Part shown: positions 9,900 through 18,280 of the stretch, piece after piece
Layout: every line of letters begins with the position of its first letter
Position numbering within the stretch: position 1 is the first letter of the stretch
From: Singulisphaera sp. GP187
GTDB taxonomy: Bacteria > Planctomycetota > Phycisphaerae > Phycisphaerales > SM1A02
Length of the DNA: 64,000 bases
Reading direction: 5' to 3'
NCBI GenBank assembly: GCA_945871915.1
Contig: CAMBXO010000004.1
Coordinates: 1 to 64,000 of the forward strand
The notes under the pieces: model-generated
What the model was told of the DNA's origin: nothing
The model's input: only the letters and a program-made list of their open reading frames with translations
The model's database searches: none
Program-made: the position numbers and the translations under genes

Positions 9900-9960
9900 A
9901 CTTTGTAAAGCCAGTCTGCGTGCGTGTGCAACAACAGCACGCGGCGGTTAGCGTGCACAC

Positions 9961-10962
9961 ATGCACGATGCCATTGCACGGCAAGTCAGCGGTCTTGTGT
10001 GCGTTGGATTTGATGGTCATACGCTTCCGTCCGAGACGGCCGAGTTGCTGGCCAGTGGCGTTCGCAGCGCGATTTACTTCAGCCGCAACTTTCAGAGTGC
10101 CGAGCAACTCGCCCAGTTAAGCGAGAGCATTCGCCGTGCGGCGGGCCGTTCGGTTCTGATCACCGTGGATCAGGAGGGTGGCCGGGTGCAGCGATTTCGC
10201 GGTGCCGGTTTTGCAGAACTTCCCTCTGGCCGTGAACTGGGCCAGCGAGGCGATTCCGCGGTGCGTGCCGCCGCCATGAACGCCGCTGACGCGCTGCACT
10301 CGTGTGGCATCGCCATGAACCTGGCTCCGGTGCTGGATGTGGATAGCAATCCGGCCAACCCGGTCATTGGCGAGCGGTCATTCGGCCGTGATGCGGCCTT
10401 GGTCGCGGCGTGCGGCGTGACATATGTGAACGCGCTGCAGTCACAAGGAATCGCGGCATGTGGAAAACACTTTCCTGGCCACGGCGACACCAGCGTGGAC
10501 AGTCACCTAGAACTTCCTCGCCTTTCTCATTCCATGGACAGGCTGTCCGCAGTTGAACTGTTGCCGTTTCGCGCGGCCATTCATGCGGGAATTGACGCCA
10601 TCATGACGGCGCACATTGTTTTTGAGGCCATCGATCCCGCGGTGCCGGCAACCCTTTCACACGCCGTTGTGCATGGCCTGCTTCGGCAGCAGCTCGGCTT
10701 TGATGGCCTTGTTCTCACCGATGACTTTGAAATGAAGGCGATTGCCGATCAAATGGAAATCGGCGAGGCCGCGGTTCGTGCCGTCGAAGCGGGATGTGAT
10801 CTTGTGTTGGTGTGCCATCGTCTTGATCGACAGCGGCGCGTCATTGAGGCTTTGGCCGAGGCGGTGCGCACTGGGCGGATTTCGCTCGATCGCATCGAGC
10901 GGTCTCAGAGCCGTTTGAACACTGTCATGCGGCATCGATCCTGCACCAAGCACGCTCTCTGA
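9961..10962 (+). CDS. nagZ: Beta-N-acetylhexosaminidase (NagZ, GH3)
   Basis: Glycoside hydrolase family 3 enzyme that removes N-acetylglucosamine from muropeptides during peptidoglycan recycling. It has 333 residues, close to the usual 340, with no signal peptide, so it is cytoplasmic. Family landmarks are ITVDQEGGRVQRF near residue 65, the His-Asp acid/base loop KHFPGHGDTSVDSH near 170, and the nucleophile-region LTDDFEMKAI near 250. It starts with ATG 61 nt after the dockerin-type gene. With the N-acetylmuramoyl-alanine amidase at 27.2 kb it indicates a peptidoglycan wall, in keeping with current views of planctomycetes. Confidence 0.95.
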   Translation: MHDAIARQVSGLVCVGFDGHTLPSETAELLASGVRSAIYFSRNFQSAEQLAQLSESIRRAAGRSVLITVDQEGGRVQRFRGAGFAELPSGRELGQRGDSAVRAAAMNAADALHSCGIAMNLAPVLDVDSNPANPVIGERSFGRDAALVAACGVTYVNALQSQGIAACGKHFPGHGDTSVDSHLELPRLSHSMDRLSAVELLPFRAAIHAGIDAIMTAHIVFEAIDPAVPATLSHAVVHGLLRQQLGFDGLVLTDDFEMKAIADQMEIGEAAVRAVEAGCDLVLVCHRLDRQRRVIEALAEAVRTGRISLDRIERSQSRLNTVMRHRSCTKHAL

Positions 10963-10990
10963 TTATGATCTCAACCAAGGAGACTCTCGC

Positions 10991-11638
10991 ATGTTAAAAA
11001 TAAAAATTGCTGCGTTCATTCTGCCGGCACTCGCCCTTCTGATCGGTGGCTGTGGCGCCAGCACGATGAGTGCTCGCATCAGTGATGCGCAACTTGATCT
11101 GGCGACGGTTTCAGCCTCGAAAGAGACTCCCAAGAAGGATGACTGGAACAACATGAAAGGCATCGCGATCATGTCCGTTGGACAAGGCGGCGTTGGCATT
11201 GGTGGTGAAGGCGGCGGCGGCGTGCTTTTGAAGCACAAGGGAAAAACGTGGGGCGCTCCCTATGCGATTAACGCGGCAGCTGGCTCCATTGGATTGCAAC
11301 TCGGTGGTCAAGTGAAGCGATTCCTGGTTATTTTTTATGACGACGGCGCCATGACTGACTTTGCAACAGGCGGCATGCAATTGCTGGCGGTTGGTGAAGG
11401 CACCGGCGGCGACGCCACAGGCAATACCCGCGCCAAGAGTGCGCAGTACAAGTGCTTTATCGCTGGCTCTGGACTTTTCGGTGGCTTACAACTTGGCGGA
11501 CTGAATTACACCCCAGCCAACAAAGTCAACGCTGCGGCGTATGGGCCCAACGCATCGTCGGAGGACATTTTAAATGGCACGGTTGCCATGCCAGATGGAA
11601 TGACCCGACTCACCAGCGCTATTGACGCGATGCGCTGA
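10991..11638 (+). CDS. SYLF/Ysc84-domain lipoprotein
   Basis: 215 residues with a lipoprotein signal peptide whose lipobox is IGGC (Cys20). The mature part is glycine-rich and matches the SYLF (Ysc84) lipid-binding fold: KGIAIMSVGQGGVGIGGEGG, then WGAPYAINAAAGSIGLQLGG, then VIFYDDGAMTDF. The SYLF domain binds phosphoinositides in eukaryotes; bacterial forms are envelope lipoproteins of uncertain role. A good AAGGAG sits 8 nt before the ATG. It follows nagZ by 28 nt on the same strand, so cotranscription is possible, and it ends 8 nt from the convergent ThrE-type gene. Confidence 0.88.
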   Translation: MLKIKIAAFILPALALLIGGCGASTMSARISDAQLDLATVSASKETPKKDDWNNMKGIAIMSVGQGGVGIGGEGGGGVLLKHKGKTWGAPYAINAAAGSIGLQLGGQVKRFLVIFYDDGAMTDFATGGMQLLAVGEGTGGDATGNTRAKSAQYKCFIAGSGLFGGLQLGGLNYTPANKVNAAAYGPNASSEDILNGTVAMPDGMTRLTSAIDAMR

Positions 11639-11646
11639 CGCTGGGT

Positions 11647-12891
11647 CTAGGCACTTCGTCGAGGTGGAACAAATACATTCGCTGCAAGCAGGCCGGCTAC
11701 CAGTGCGCCGCCGATCACCAGCGCCGCGATGGCCCATGTGGCTCCTCGGGATGGGCTGTCCATAAACAACATGGAAGTTCCACGCATTCCGATCGCTCCT
11801 GGAACAAGCGGTAAAAGGCCCGGGGAAATCATGGTGGTTGCGGGAAGCCGCATGATTCGGCTGAATCCATTGCCAGCAATGCCAACCACAAACGCGCCGA
11901 CGCAGACACCCAATTCTGGCCCCAGCATGATGGCGCCGGTTCTCGCTCCGTACAAACCAAGCAACGCTGCAAGCATGATCCATCCTGCATCTCGCCAGCG
12001 AGCCTGCATCAGGAACACGCTCGACAGTGCCATACCAATCACGGCCGGAAGAACACCCAGCCAATCCAGCGGCGGAAGCGGTGGCTGCATATTGGCCAGT
12101 GGAAGCGATGAAACAATTCGATCTCCAATGGCCGCTCCAAATCCAAGAGCCACCAGCGTCATGACCGCGCCCATCAAGCGACTGCTGCCTGAAGCCAAGT
12201 TGAGTGTGGCCAGTTCCAGCAAAGCTCGCGTCATACTGAAACCGGGCAGCAACACCACGATTGCCGCCAGCGTGACGGCGCCCATGGTGATGGGTGGCCA
12301 GATCATGGCAATACACCACGCTCCAACCGTTGCAACAATTCCAGCAAGAAACTCAGAGAGGGCCGCGCGATCACGCCGAGCATTGACCGCCAGCGTGAGG
12401 GCACCAACAATCAATCCAATCATGGCGCCGGCAATCGCATCTTGAATGCCACCGCCAAAGAATCGTGTTGCGGCCATCGCCGAGAGACCGAAGGCCATCC
12501 AGATGAACCACCGATTGAAGGCCGGCGCTTGCGCGCCCAACTCGCGAAGTGCCGCAGCACCCATGCTGGGTTGCATGTCGCCTCGCAATACATTCTGCTG
12601 AATCACTTCCATGGCATGGAGTCGCGATAAATCAACCGATCCGGGATCCACGCGAAGATTCACCACCCGCTGACGTTCCAGTGGGCCAAACGCTAGGGCT
12701 AGAAATGTTGGAAGGCTGAACATGGTCGTTGGTACGCCAAGCCGAGCCCCGCAGCGAGTGACCTGCTCTTCCAATCGATGGGCCGGCGTGCCAAAGCGAT
12801 GAAGATCGCGCGCAAGCTCCACCAGAAATCGCTCACTATCGGAAAGCGAGGTGGATTCCGAAGTCGGCACGGATTGGGTGAGCTCAGGCAT
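11647..12891 (-). CDS. ThrE-family threonine/serine exporter
   Basis: Polytopic membrane protein of 414 residues that fuses the two halves of the ThrE family: an N-terminal soluble part (FLVELARDLHRFGTPAHRLE, typical of the DUF1212 half) and about ten membrane helices arranged as two groups of five. Family members export threonine and serine; split homologues YjjP/YjjB of Escherichia coli export succinate, so the substrate cannot be read from sequence. It lies 38 nt downstream of the hydrolase and in line with aguB-aguA, so it may be the last gene of that operon. Export of a product of the agmatine pathway is a possibility but is only inference. Confidence 0.88.
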   Translation of the reverse strand: MPELTQSVPTSESTSLSDSERFLVELARDLHRFGTPAHRLEEQVTRCGARLGVPTTMFSLPTFLALAFGPLERQRVVNLRVDPGSVDLSRLHAMEVIQQNVLRGDMQPSMGAAALRELGAQAPAFNRWFIWMAFGLSAMAATRFFGGGIQDAIAGAMIGLIVGALTLAVNARRDRAALSEFLAGIVATVGAWCIAMIWPPITMGAVTLAAIVVLLPGFSMTRALLELATLNLASGSSRLMGAVMTLVALGFGAAIGDRIVSSLPLANMQPPLPPLDWLGVLPAVIGMALSSVFLMQARWRDAGWIMLAALLGLYGARTGAIMLGPELGVCVGAFVVGIAGNGFSRIMRLPATTMISPGLLPLVPGAIGMRGTSMLFMDSPSRGATWAIAALVIGGALVAGLLAANVFVPPRRSA

Positions 12892-12929
12892 CGTTCGGCA
12901 ATCCTATGTCGGCAACGATTGCACATCCG

Positions 12930-13883
12930 TCATGGCGTTAGAAACGGAACAATCGCGCGGCGTGTGAAATCGGGCTGGTCGTGAAACACCACATGTCCGG
13001 CGCTGTGAATGGTCATTCCGCTCGAATCAGGAATTCCCTTCAGAAACACTTTCAACATGCTGATATCTGTCACACGGTCCCGATCACCCCACACAATCAG
13101 CGTTGGGGCTTTCACCCGTCCAAGATCATTCTCGAGTCCGTTTAAGAGAAATGGCTTGAGGGTCTCGGCAATCTTCAGCGTGTTTGGTCGGTGAGCAATG
13201 GCTTGTTGCGTCAAGTAGGCGCGGAATTGCCATGACATCAGCGGCCGGCGATCAAACACAAGGTCGATCATCCTTTCAAAGTCTTCTTCCGACGCGATGT
13301 CAAGTGGATTCTCACCTCGATTGACTCGCTCCATAAATGCGTTGCTCCGTGCGGCCCGAACTCCGGCTGGGGCAAGCAACACCATGCGATGCACGCGGTC
13401 TGGATGCGTTGCGGCAAGACGCACCGCGAGCGCACCGCCCATACTTGTTCCAAGAAGGTCGAACTGCGTGGCTCCAACTGCATCGGCGAAGGCAATCACT
13501 TGGCGGACGAGAAAATCCGCATCATGCACCTCGCCTTCATGAAACGGATGCCGACCAAAGCCGGGAAGATCGGGTGCCACGCAATGATGGGTGTCAGCAA
13601 ACCACGGCATCATGCTCATGACCGCTTCACGGCTTGTACCGAATCCGTGCAACAGGATCATCGGACGATTCGCTGCGCTGCCTGATTCCAGGTAATTCCA
13701 TGGGTGTCCATGCACATCCACGCTGTTTTGATGCACGCCAAGTGATGCATAGGCAATCCGCATGACGATCGGAACAAACAGCGATGGCGTGAACCACACA
13801 ACGCTTAGCGCCACGATCACGGCGCCAATCCCCACACAACACCATTTGAACAATCGCTTGGTTCTGGCCGAAATCACGGTCAC
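12930..13883 (-). CDS. Membrane-anchored alpha/beta hydrolase
   Basis: 317 residues from a GTG at 13883. An N-terminal helix (about 10-32) anchors the protein. The alpha/beta-hydrolase core shows the oxyanion region LHGFGTSREA, DLPGFGRHPF, the nucleophile elbow GTSMGG with the catalytic Ser, the acid strand LIVWGDRDRVTD, and a C-terminal SAGHVVFHDQP with the catalytic His. This is the general fold of lipases, esterases and haloperoxidase-like enzymes, and the substrate cannot be told. It follows aguA by 37 nt and precedes the ThrE-type exporter by 38 nt on the same strand. Confidence 0.88.
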   Translation of the reverse strand: MTVISARTKRLFKWCCVGIGAVIVALSVVWFTPSLFVPIVMRIAYASLGVHQNSVDVHGHPWNYLESGSAANRPMILLHGFGTSREAVMSMMPWFADTHHCVAPDLPGFGRHPFHEGEVHDADFLVRQVIAFADAVGATQFDLLGTSMGGALAVRLAATHPDRVHRMVLLAPAGVRAARSNAFMERVNRGENPLDIASEEDFERMIDLVFDRRPLMSWQFRAYLTQQAIAHRPNTLKIAETLKPFLLNGLENDLGRVKAPTLIVWGDRDRVTDISMLKVFLKGIPDSSGMTIHSAGHVVFHDQPDFTRRAIVPFLTP

Positions 13884-13920
13884 CAGATTTCCGCGAATGT
13901 CATGTGCACCCGCTGCATGC

Positions 13921-14943
13921 TCAGGTGTGCGCCGCAGGTTGATGGCAACTCAGGCAATGCAGCGTTCCCAGACCGACCACCAGCCACCTTGCCGAGATCG
14001 GCACGGCGCGGCAACCGCTTGCCTGCTCAAGTCGCTGACACGCAACATCATCGCTCGCGCCACCGAACACCGGCACGAAGATGGAACCATTGGCGAAAAG
14101 AAAATTGGCATGGCTCGCCGGAAGCATCCGCCGCCCGCCAGGACCGAATCGGTCGGCGGGAAAGTCGTAGTGCAAGGAATCCGGATGGGGCAACTCGACC
14201 AGTTCGAGTCGCTGCCCTCGTTCATCACGCGCCGCCTGCAAGGCCAACCAGTTGGCTTGAAGCATGGCGTGATCTGGGTGTCCTTCATTGGCTCGCACTG
14301 CGGCAACGACATCTCGCCGTACAAAACGAGCCAAATCGTCCACATGCCCGTCCGTGTCATCCCCCTCGATACCGCCCGGAAGCCATAGGTGATTGGTCAC
14401 GCCGAGCGACTCGCACAGGGTGCGCTCAATGTCTTCACCTCGCGATGATGGATTGCGATTGGCATGTTCCAAACACTGTCGAGTGGTGAGCAATGTTCCG
14501 TGACCGTTGCTGTCAATGCTTCCGCCTTCAAGCACAAAATCATGATGCCACATAGGCATTTTTAATTCAGGCGCCATGAGATCGGGGACTGAATCATCAA
14601 GCGAACGGACTTCGTACTTCTCTCCCCAGCCATTGAATGTGAAACTATGCGCCGCCACCCGGCCATGAACATCCTTCACAAACACCGGCCCAAAGTCTCG
14701 AATCCACGAATCGTTGGTTGGAATGCCTAACGCTTCAACGGTCCGAACTCGAACAACGCGTTCCAACTGGTTTCGCCAATGCTGCCACTCAGCTTGGGCT
14801 CGATCCATACATCCGGGCCACGTTTCTTCGTTGTGGGGCTGCACCAGCCACACACACTCCAGTGGTTCCCACTCGGCGGGCATACGAAAACCTTGGCTCG
14901 CAGCTGTGACATCTGTTCGAACCGCTTCAACCATGGACTTCAT
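13921..14943 (-). CDS. aguA: Agmatine deiminase
   Basis: Hydrolyses agmatine to N-carbamoylputrescine and ammonia; a member of the peptidyl-arginine-deiminase-like guanidino-modifying family. 340 residues, near the usual 340-370. Diagnostic stretches are NDSWIRDFGPVFV near residue 90, FNGWG, the HHDFVLEGGSID region, and HVDDLARFV. The catalytic cysteine is Cys330 in GLGTLHCLSCHQ, equivalent to the HCITQQ motif of characterised enzymes. The start codon overlaps the end of aguB by four bases (ATGA), so the two are translationally coupled and form the complete two-step route from agmatine to putrescine. No speA (arginine decarboxylase) is in this window. Confidence 0.96.
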   Translation of the reverse strand: MKSMVEAVRTDVTAASQGFRMPAEWEPLECVWLVQPHNEETWPGCMDRAQAEWQHWRNQLERVVRVRTVEALGIPTNDSWIRDFGPVFVKDVHGRVAAHSFTFNGWGEKYEVRSLDDSVPDLMAPELKMPMWHHDFVLEGGSIDSNGHGTLLTTRQCLEHANRNPSSRGEDIERTLCESLGVTNHLWLPGGIEGDDTDGHVDDLARFVRRDVVAAVRANEGHPDHAMLQANWLALQAARDERGQRLELVELPHPDSLHYDFPADRFGPGGRRMLPASHANFLFANGSIFVPVFGGASDDVACQRLEQASGCRAVPISARWLVVGLGTLHCLSCHQPAAHT

Positions 14944-15821
14944 GAGCCAATCCCATCGACAAATCGCTGAGAAAGATCGCTATAGGCATCCACTCGACGA
15001 TCGCGAAGAAATGGCCACCCGCGTCGCATGTCCTCGATGCGAGCCAAATCAATTTCGGCAAGCAGCACCTCTTCACGATCGGCACTGGCTTCACAGATCA
15101 CTTCGCCACCGGGATCCACCACCATGCTTCCGCCCCAAAATTGCAAATCATCTTCGTTCCCCACGCGATTGACCGCCGCGACAAAGATGCCATTGGCAAT
15201 CGCGTGCGCGCGATGCATGAGTTGCCACGCCTCTCGCTGCTGCGCACGATCCCGTGGTGTTTCACCATGCCACCACCCAATCGCCGTTGGATACACAAGA
15301 ATTTCAGCACCACGAAGGGCCGTCAATCGCGCGGCCTCCGGGTACCACTGGTCCCAGCAGATGAGCATGCCAATGGTGGCGTCACGACCTCGCACCGCTT
15401 GCCATCCAAGATCGCCGGGGGTGAAATAAAATTTTTCAAAGTACCGCGGGTCATCCGGAATGTGCATCTTGCGATAGCGCCCGGCAATGTTGCCCGATGG
15501 ATCCATGAAGACCGCGGTGTTGTGATACAGGCCCGCGGCCCTGCGTTCATAAATGGAACCCACGATCTCGACATCGAGTTCCTTGGCCAAGCGACCAAGA
15601 AAACCTGTCGTCGGCCCTGGAATCGGCTCGGCAAGATTCATGCGATTGGAATCTTCAACCTGACAGAAATAGGCACCGCAAAACAGTTCCTGCGTGCAAA
15701 GGATTCTTGCTCCCTGCCTTTTGGCATCGCGAGCCATGCGCTCCACACGCTTCAAGACTTCCTCTCGTGGTTCAGAGGGGGGAGCAGCATGTTGCAACAG
15801 GGCGATGACAGTCTTAGCCAT
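14940..15821 (-). CDS. aguB: N-carbamoylputrescine amidase
   Basis: Nitrilase-superfamily enzyme that hydrolyses N-carbamoylputrescine to putrescine, CO2 and ammonia. 293 residues, the normal length. The Glu-Lys-Cys triad is visible as Glu45 (CTQELF), Lys118 (YRKMHIPDDP) and Cys155 (LICWDQWYPE); the last two stretches are highly typical of AguB. A good GGAG lies six bases before the ATG at 15821. It is the first gene of the minus-strand run aguB-aguA-hydrolase-exporter. A small membrane protein starts 62 nt away in the opposite direction, so promoters for both sit in that short gap. Confidence 0.96.
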   Translation of the reverse strand: MAKTVIALLQHAAPPSEPREEVLKRVERMARDAKRQGARILCTQELFCGAYFCQVEDSNRMNLAEPIPGPTTGFLGRLAKELDVEIVGSIYERRAAGLYHNTAVFMDPSGNIAGRYRKMHIPDDPRYFEKFYFTPGDLGWQAVRGRDATIGMLICWDQWYPEAARLTALRGAEILVYPTAIGWWHGETPRDRAQQREAWQLMHRAHAIANGIFVAAVNRVGNEDDLQFWGGSMVVDPGGEVICEASADREEVLLAEIDLARIEDMRRGWPFLRDRRVDAYSDLSQRFVDGIGS

Positions 15822-15882
15822 GATGGTCTCCGTAGCGAATGAGTGTAGCCCGATTCTTTCAATCTCCCGTTATGCTTCGCGC

Positions 15883-16203
15883 ATGCCAAGATGGTGGTTG
15901 GTCACAATAGCGATTGCCGGCGCATGGCTTGTGGCATTGAGTGTGATGCATCTTGGCGTCCTGACGCGGTTCTCGTTGGGCTCGATGCGCCCCTTTCTGG
16001 AACATGGTGTGTTTGCGATTTGCTTGATCGCCAGCTTTCAATGCGCTCGCACCGGCAGCGCGGCGTGGTGCGGAACGCTTGCATTTCTTGCGGCACTTCT
16101 GAACACCTTGGCCCCACCCCAATGGCCACAAGGATGGGAACAGCCCTTTCACATCTGCGGTGGAGTTGTAATGCTGGCGTTTAGTATCCGCCACTGGAAG
16201 TGA
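15883..16203 (+). CDS. Small membrane protein of unknown function
   Basis: 106 residues from the ATG at 15883. It has three hydrophobic segments (about 5-25, 38-54 and 65-80) and a possible fourth near the end, with conserved-looking PPQWPQGWEQPF between them. I do not recognise the family; the layout recalls small VanZ-like membrane proteins, but there is no diagnostic motif. No clear ribosome-binding site was seen. It is transcribed away from aguB and its 3' end overlaps the convergent beta-propeller gene by about 23 nt. Confidence 0.6.
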   Translation: MPRWWLVTIAIAGAWLVALSVMHLGVLTRFSLGSMRPFLEHGVFAICLIASFQCARTGSAAWCGTLAFLAALLNTLAPPQWPQGWEQPFHICGGVVMLAFSIRHWK

Positions 16204-17578
16204 CGGCCGGCGCGGCAGGATCTGCGGTCGATTGACTTACCGACTGCACCGGTGGCGGCGGAGCCTTTCGCATATCAAAGAGATAGGCGCCACCCGGTTC
16301 GATACCAAGATTTTCGTTCCGAACCCGTCCCACAACAATCCATGGCCACTTGGCCGCAACGGCTGTTCCGAAACTTCGAGGACTACTGAGTGCCTTGGGC
16401 TGCAAGCGATGGGTTTCCACCCACTGCGTGCCAGATTTTTCAAAGACAAAGACTCGCCCCGACTTGTCTTCGCCCTGAACTGCACTTCCGTCGCCAACGA
16501 TCACGCGACCACCACTCACTTCCAATTCAAAACCAAATCCGCGACCTCGCACGACATCGACACCTGGAATGATTTCCGCCTCAATCGACCAGATGCCTTC
16601 ATGGCGACGGAACACAAAAACATTCGCTCCCTCTGCAAACGGATTCAAGGACTGAACCGCCATCAGATCGCCTTCGATGGCAATTGAATTGCCGAATCCG
16701 AAAAATCGGCTGTAGGGAGTTCCGGCAATGTCTTGTTCCAGTTTCCATCCATCAGCACCTCGCCGATAGATGCAGACCATTGGGCTATCAAGACTCGCAT
16801 GCGCCTTGGTCGACTGAAATGGCTGCAGCGCGGTGGGATATCCGACCGCCAGCGTGTCACCATCCAACGCGATCGAAGCACCAAACCAATACGGCTTCTT
16901 CGCAGCATCACGACTTACGGCCCCTTCCGCTTGCCACCCATCGGGTGTTCGTCGAAAGAGATACACCTTTGGACTCACCAAGTAATCCTCGTCCTTCAAA
17001 TTGGGCCGTGCATTGATCTCGCTCACTGCAAGCAGGTCGCCACTCATCGCGATCGCTCCACCAAAATTCACCCGAGTGGCACCAGAGGGCGCCTTGATCA
17101 GCCCTCGTTGTTTCCAAGTCTCTCGATCGTTCACCCGCTCAAACCACACCAGCTCGCTTGATCCAACTTTGCGAACAATAGGTGTCACCAGCGTGTTCGC
17201 CGAACACGCCAGCCTTTGAAGAACAAAATCCTCTGGTCGCAGCGAGCTGACTTGCGGCATAAACGGCTCGCATTTCCATGTGCCATCTGTCTGCGGAATA
17301 AATGTTGCGATCTGTCCGTCACTTCCGGGTCTGCGGGGAATGCAGGCGCCACTCACAATCAAGTCCTCCCCAGACAAGGCGAGAACATTTCCAAAGGCCG
17401 GGGAAACCGTTGGAAGGGATGCCTCGACCGTAAGCGTTTCCGTCATAGCACTTCCCGGAGCGGTCGGTCCTGCAATCTGCGGAATGCCTGGGTTGATCTG
17501 TTTCACCACGACATCGCTTTGCGGTTGCGCATGCGCGACCAACAATGCAACAACCGTTCCAAGAAACATGGGATTCAT
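16181..17578 (-). CDS. Secreted FG-GAP/beta-propeller protein
   Basis: 465 residues with a signal peptide (MNPMFLGTVVALLVAHAQ). The mature part is a row of about six to seven blades with the recurring pattern of FGxxIAxxGDxLAVG followed by VYxFRR, for example FGASIALDGDTLAVGYP, FGFGNSIAIEGDLMAVQS and FGTAVAAKWPWIVVG. This is the FG-GAP (integrin-alpha-like) seven-bladed propeller seen in many secreted planctomycete proteins; the usual role is extracellular adhesion or calcium-dependent binding. The tail is Pro/Val/Ser-rich. Its start overlaps the end of the flavoprotein gene by four bases. Two relatives lie at 43.1 and 49.5 kb. Confidence 0.88.
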   Translation of the reverse strand: MNPMFLGTVVALLVAHAQPQSDVVVKQINPGIPQIAGPTAPGSAMTETLTVEASLPTVSPAFGNVLALSGEDLIVSGACIPRRPGSDGQIATFIPQTDGTWKCEPFMPQVSSLRPEDFVLQRLACSANTLVTPIVRKVGSSELVWFERVNDRETWKQRGLIKAPSGATRVNFGGAIAMSGDLLAVSEINARPNLKDEDYLVSPKVYLFRRTPDGWQAEGAVSRDAAKKPYWFGASIALDGDTLAVGYPTALQPFQSTKAHASLDSPMVCIYRRGADGWKLEQDIAGTPYSRFFGFGNSIAIEGDLMAVQSLNPFAEGANVFVFRRHEGIWSIEAEIIPGVDVVRGRGFGFELEVSGGRVIVGDGSAVQGEDKSGRVFVFEKSGTQWVETHRLQPKALSSPRSFGTAVAAKWPWIVVGRVRNENLGIEPGGAYLFDMRKAPPPPVQSVSQSTADPAAPAVTSSGGY

Positions 17579-18243
17579 TCTGGTTCCTTTGTCGGAATCG
17601 GATTCGCGGATCGCTCGGCCACCACTTTCCTAGGCCGAGAGCTCTCCTTCATGGCACAGCACACATGCTCAACAAGAACGCCCTCATCTGGGAGATTGTG
17701 TTTGCCATACGCATCACGCGGTGGAATGATGCGCACGCCAAGGTCGTGCAGGGTGCGCAGATTTTTCACAAGAATGCTGTTGTGCATAGAGCCATGCATG
17801 GTGGGAGCAACAAGAATGTGAGCCTGTCCTTGCTCCATTCGACCAATCGCCGACGCCAGTGTTGCACCGACCACACCCTCGGCCAATCCGCACGCCATCC
17901 GTGCAATGGTCGCTGCGGTGGCTGGTGCCACCAAATAGATATCGGCTGGCGCGGCGTCTGAAAGATGCTCTGCTTGTGGCGAAAGCTTGACGACGACCGG
18001 ATTCGTTGTGCTCCACTCCAACGCATCTTGCGTGACATATCGAAGGGCTTCTTCGCTGCAAAATGCTGTGACCACCGCTCCCTGCCTGCGGAGTGCTCGC
18101 GCAACCAGTGGGGTCTTGAACGCCGCAATGCCTCCAGTAACCAGCAAGGCAACGCGAACACCTTCTAAGCGGTCGCCCTCTCGTGGCACTTCGCGATCGC
18201 CAAGATCACTTGGGGTGGGAGGTGGAAAGTGAAATGGGCCCAT
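17575..18243 (-). CDS. Flavoprotein of the CoaC/HFCD decarboxylase family
   Basis: About 222 residues from the ATG at 18243; a GTG at 18297 is in frame but would overlap the start of the divergent ATPase gene. The core has the FMN-binding signature LLVTGGIAAFKTPLVARALR, then GAVVTAFCSEEALRYVT, and the APATAATIARMACGLAEGVV helix, all typical of the homo-oligomeric flavin-containing cysteine decarboxylases that include phosphopantothenoylcysteine decarboxylase. The usual PxMNxxM substrate clamp reads PTMHGSM here, and there is no fused CoaB synthetase domain, so the pantetheine role is uncertain. Residues 1-30 are a Pro-rich extension. It is translationally coupled to the propeller gene downstream. 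Confidence 0.75.
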   Translation of the reverse strand: MGPFHFPPPTPSDLGDREVPREGDRLEGVRVALLVTGGIAAFKTPLVARALRRQGAVVTAFCSEEALRYVTQDALEWSTTNPVVVKLSPQAEHLSDAAPADIYLVAPATAATIARMACGLAEGVVGATLASAIGRMEQGQAHILVAPTMHGSMHNSILVKNLRTLHDLGVRIIPPRDAYGKHNLPDEGVLVEHVCCAMKESSRPRKVVAERSANPIPTKEPE

Positions 18244-18280
18244 CCAATCATGGTAACGGCTCGCCGCTATCTTTCGACTC

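Noticed and set aside
9900-9960. GCGTGC...GCACGC as a terminator after the dockerin-type gene
   Set aside because: The stem is short and no T-run follows on either strand.
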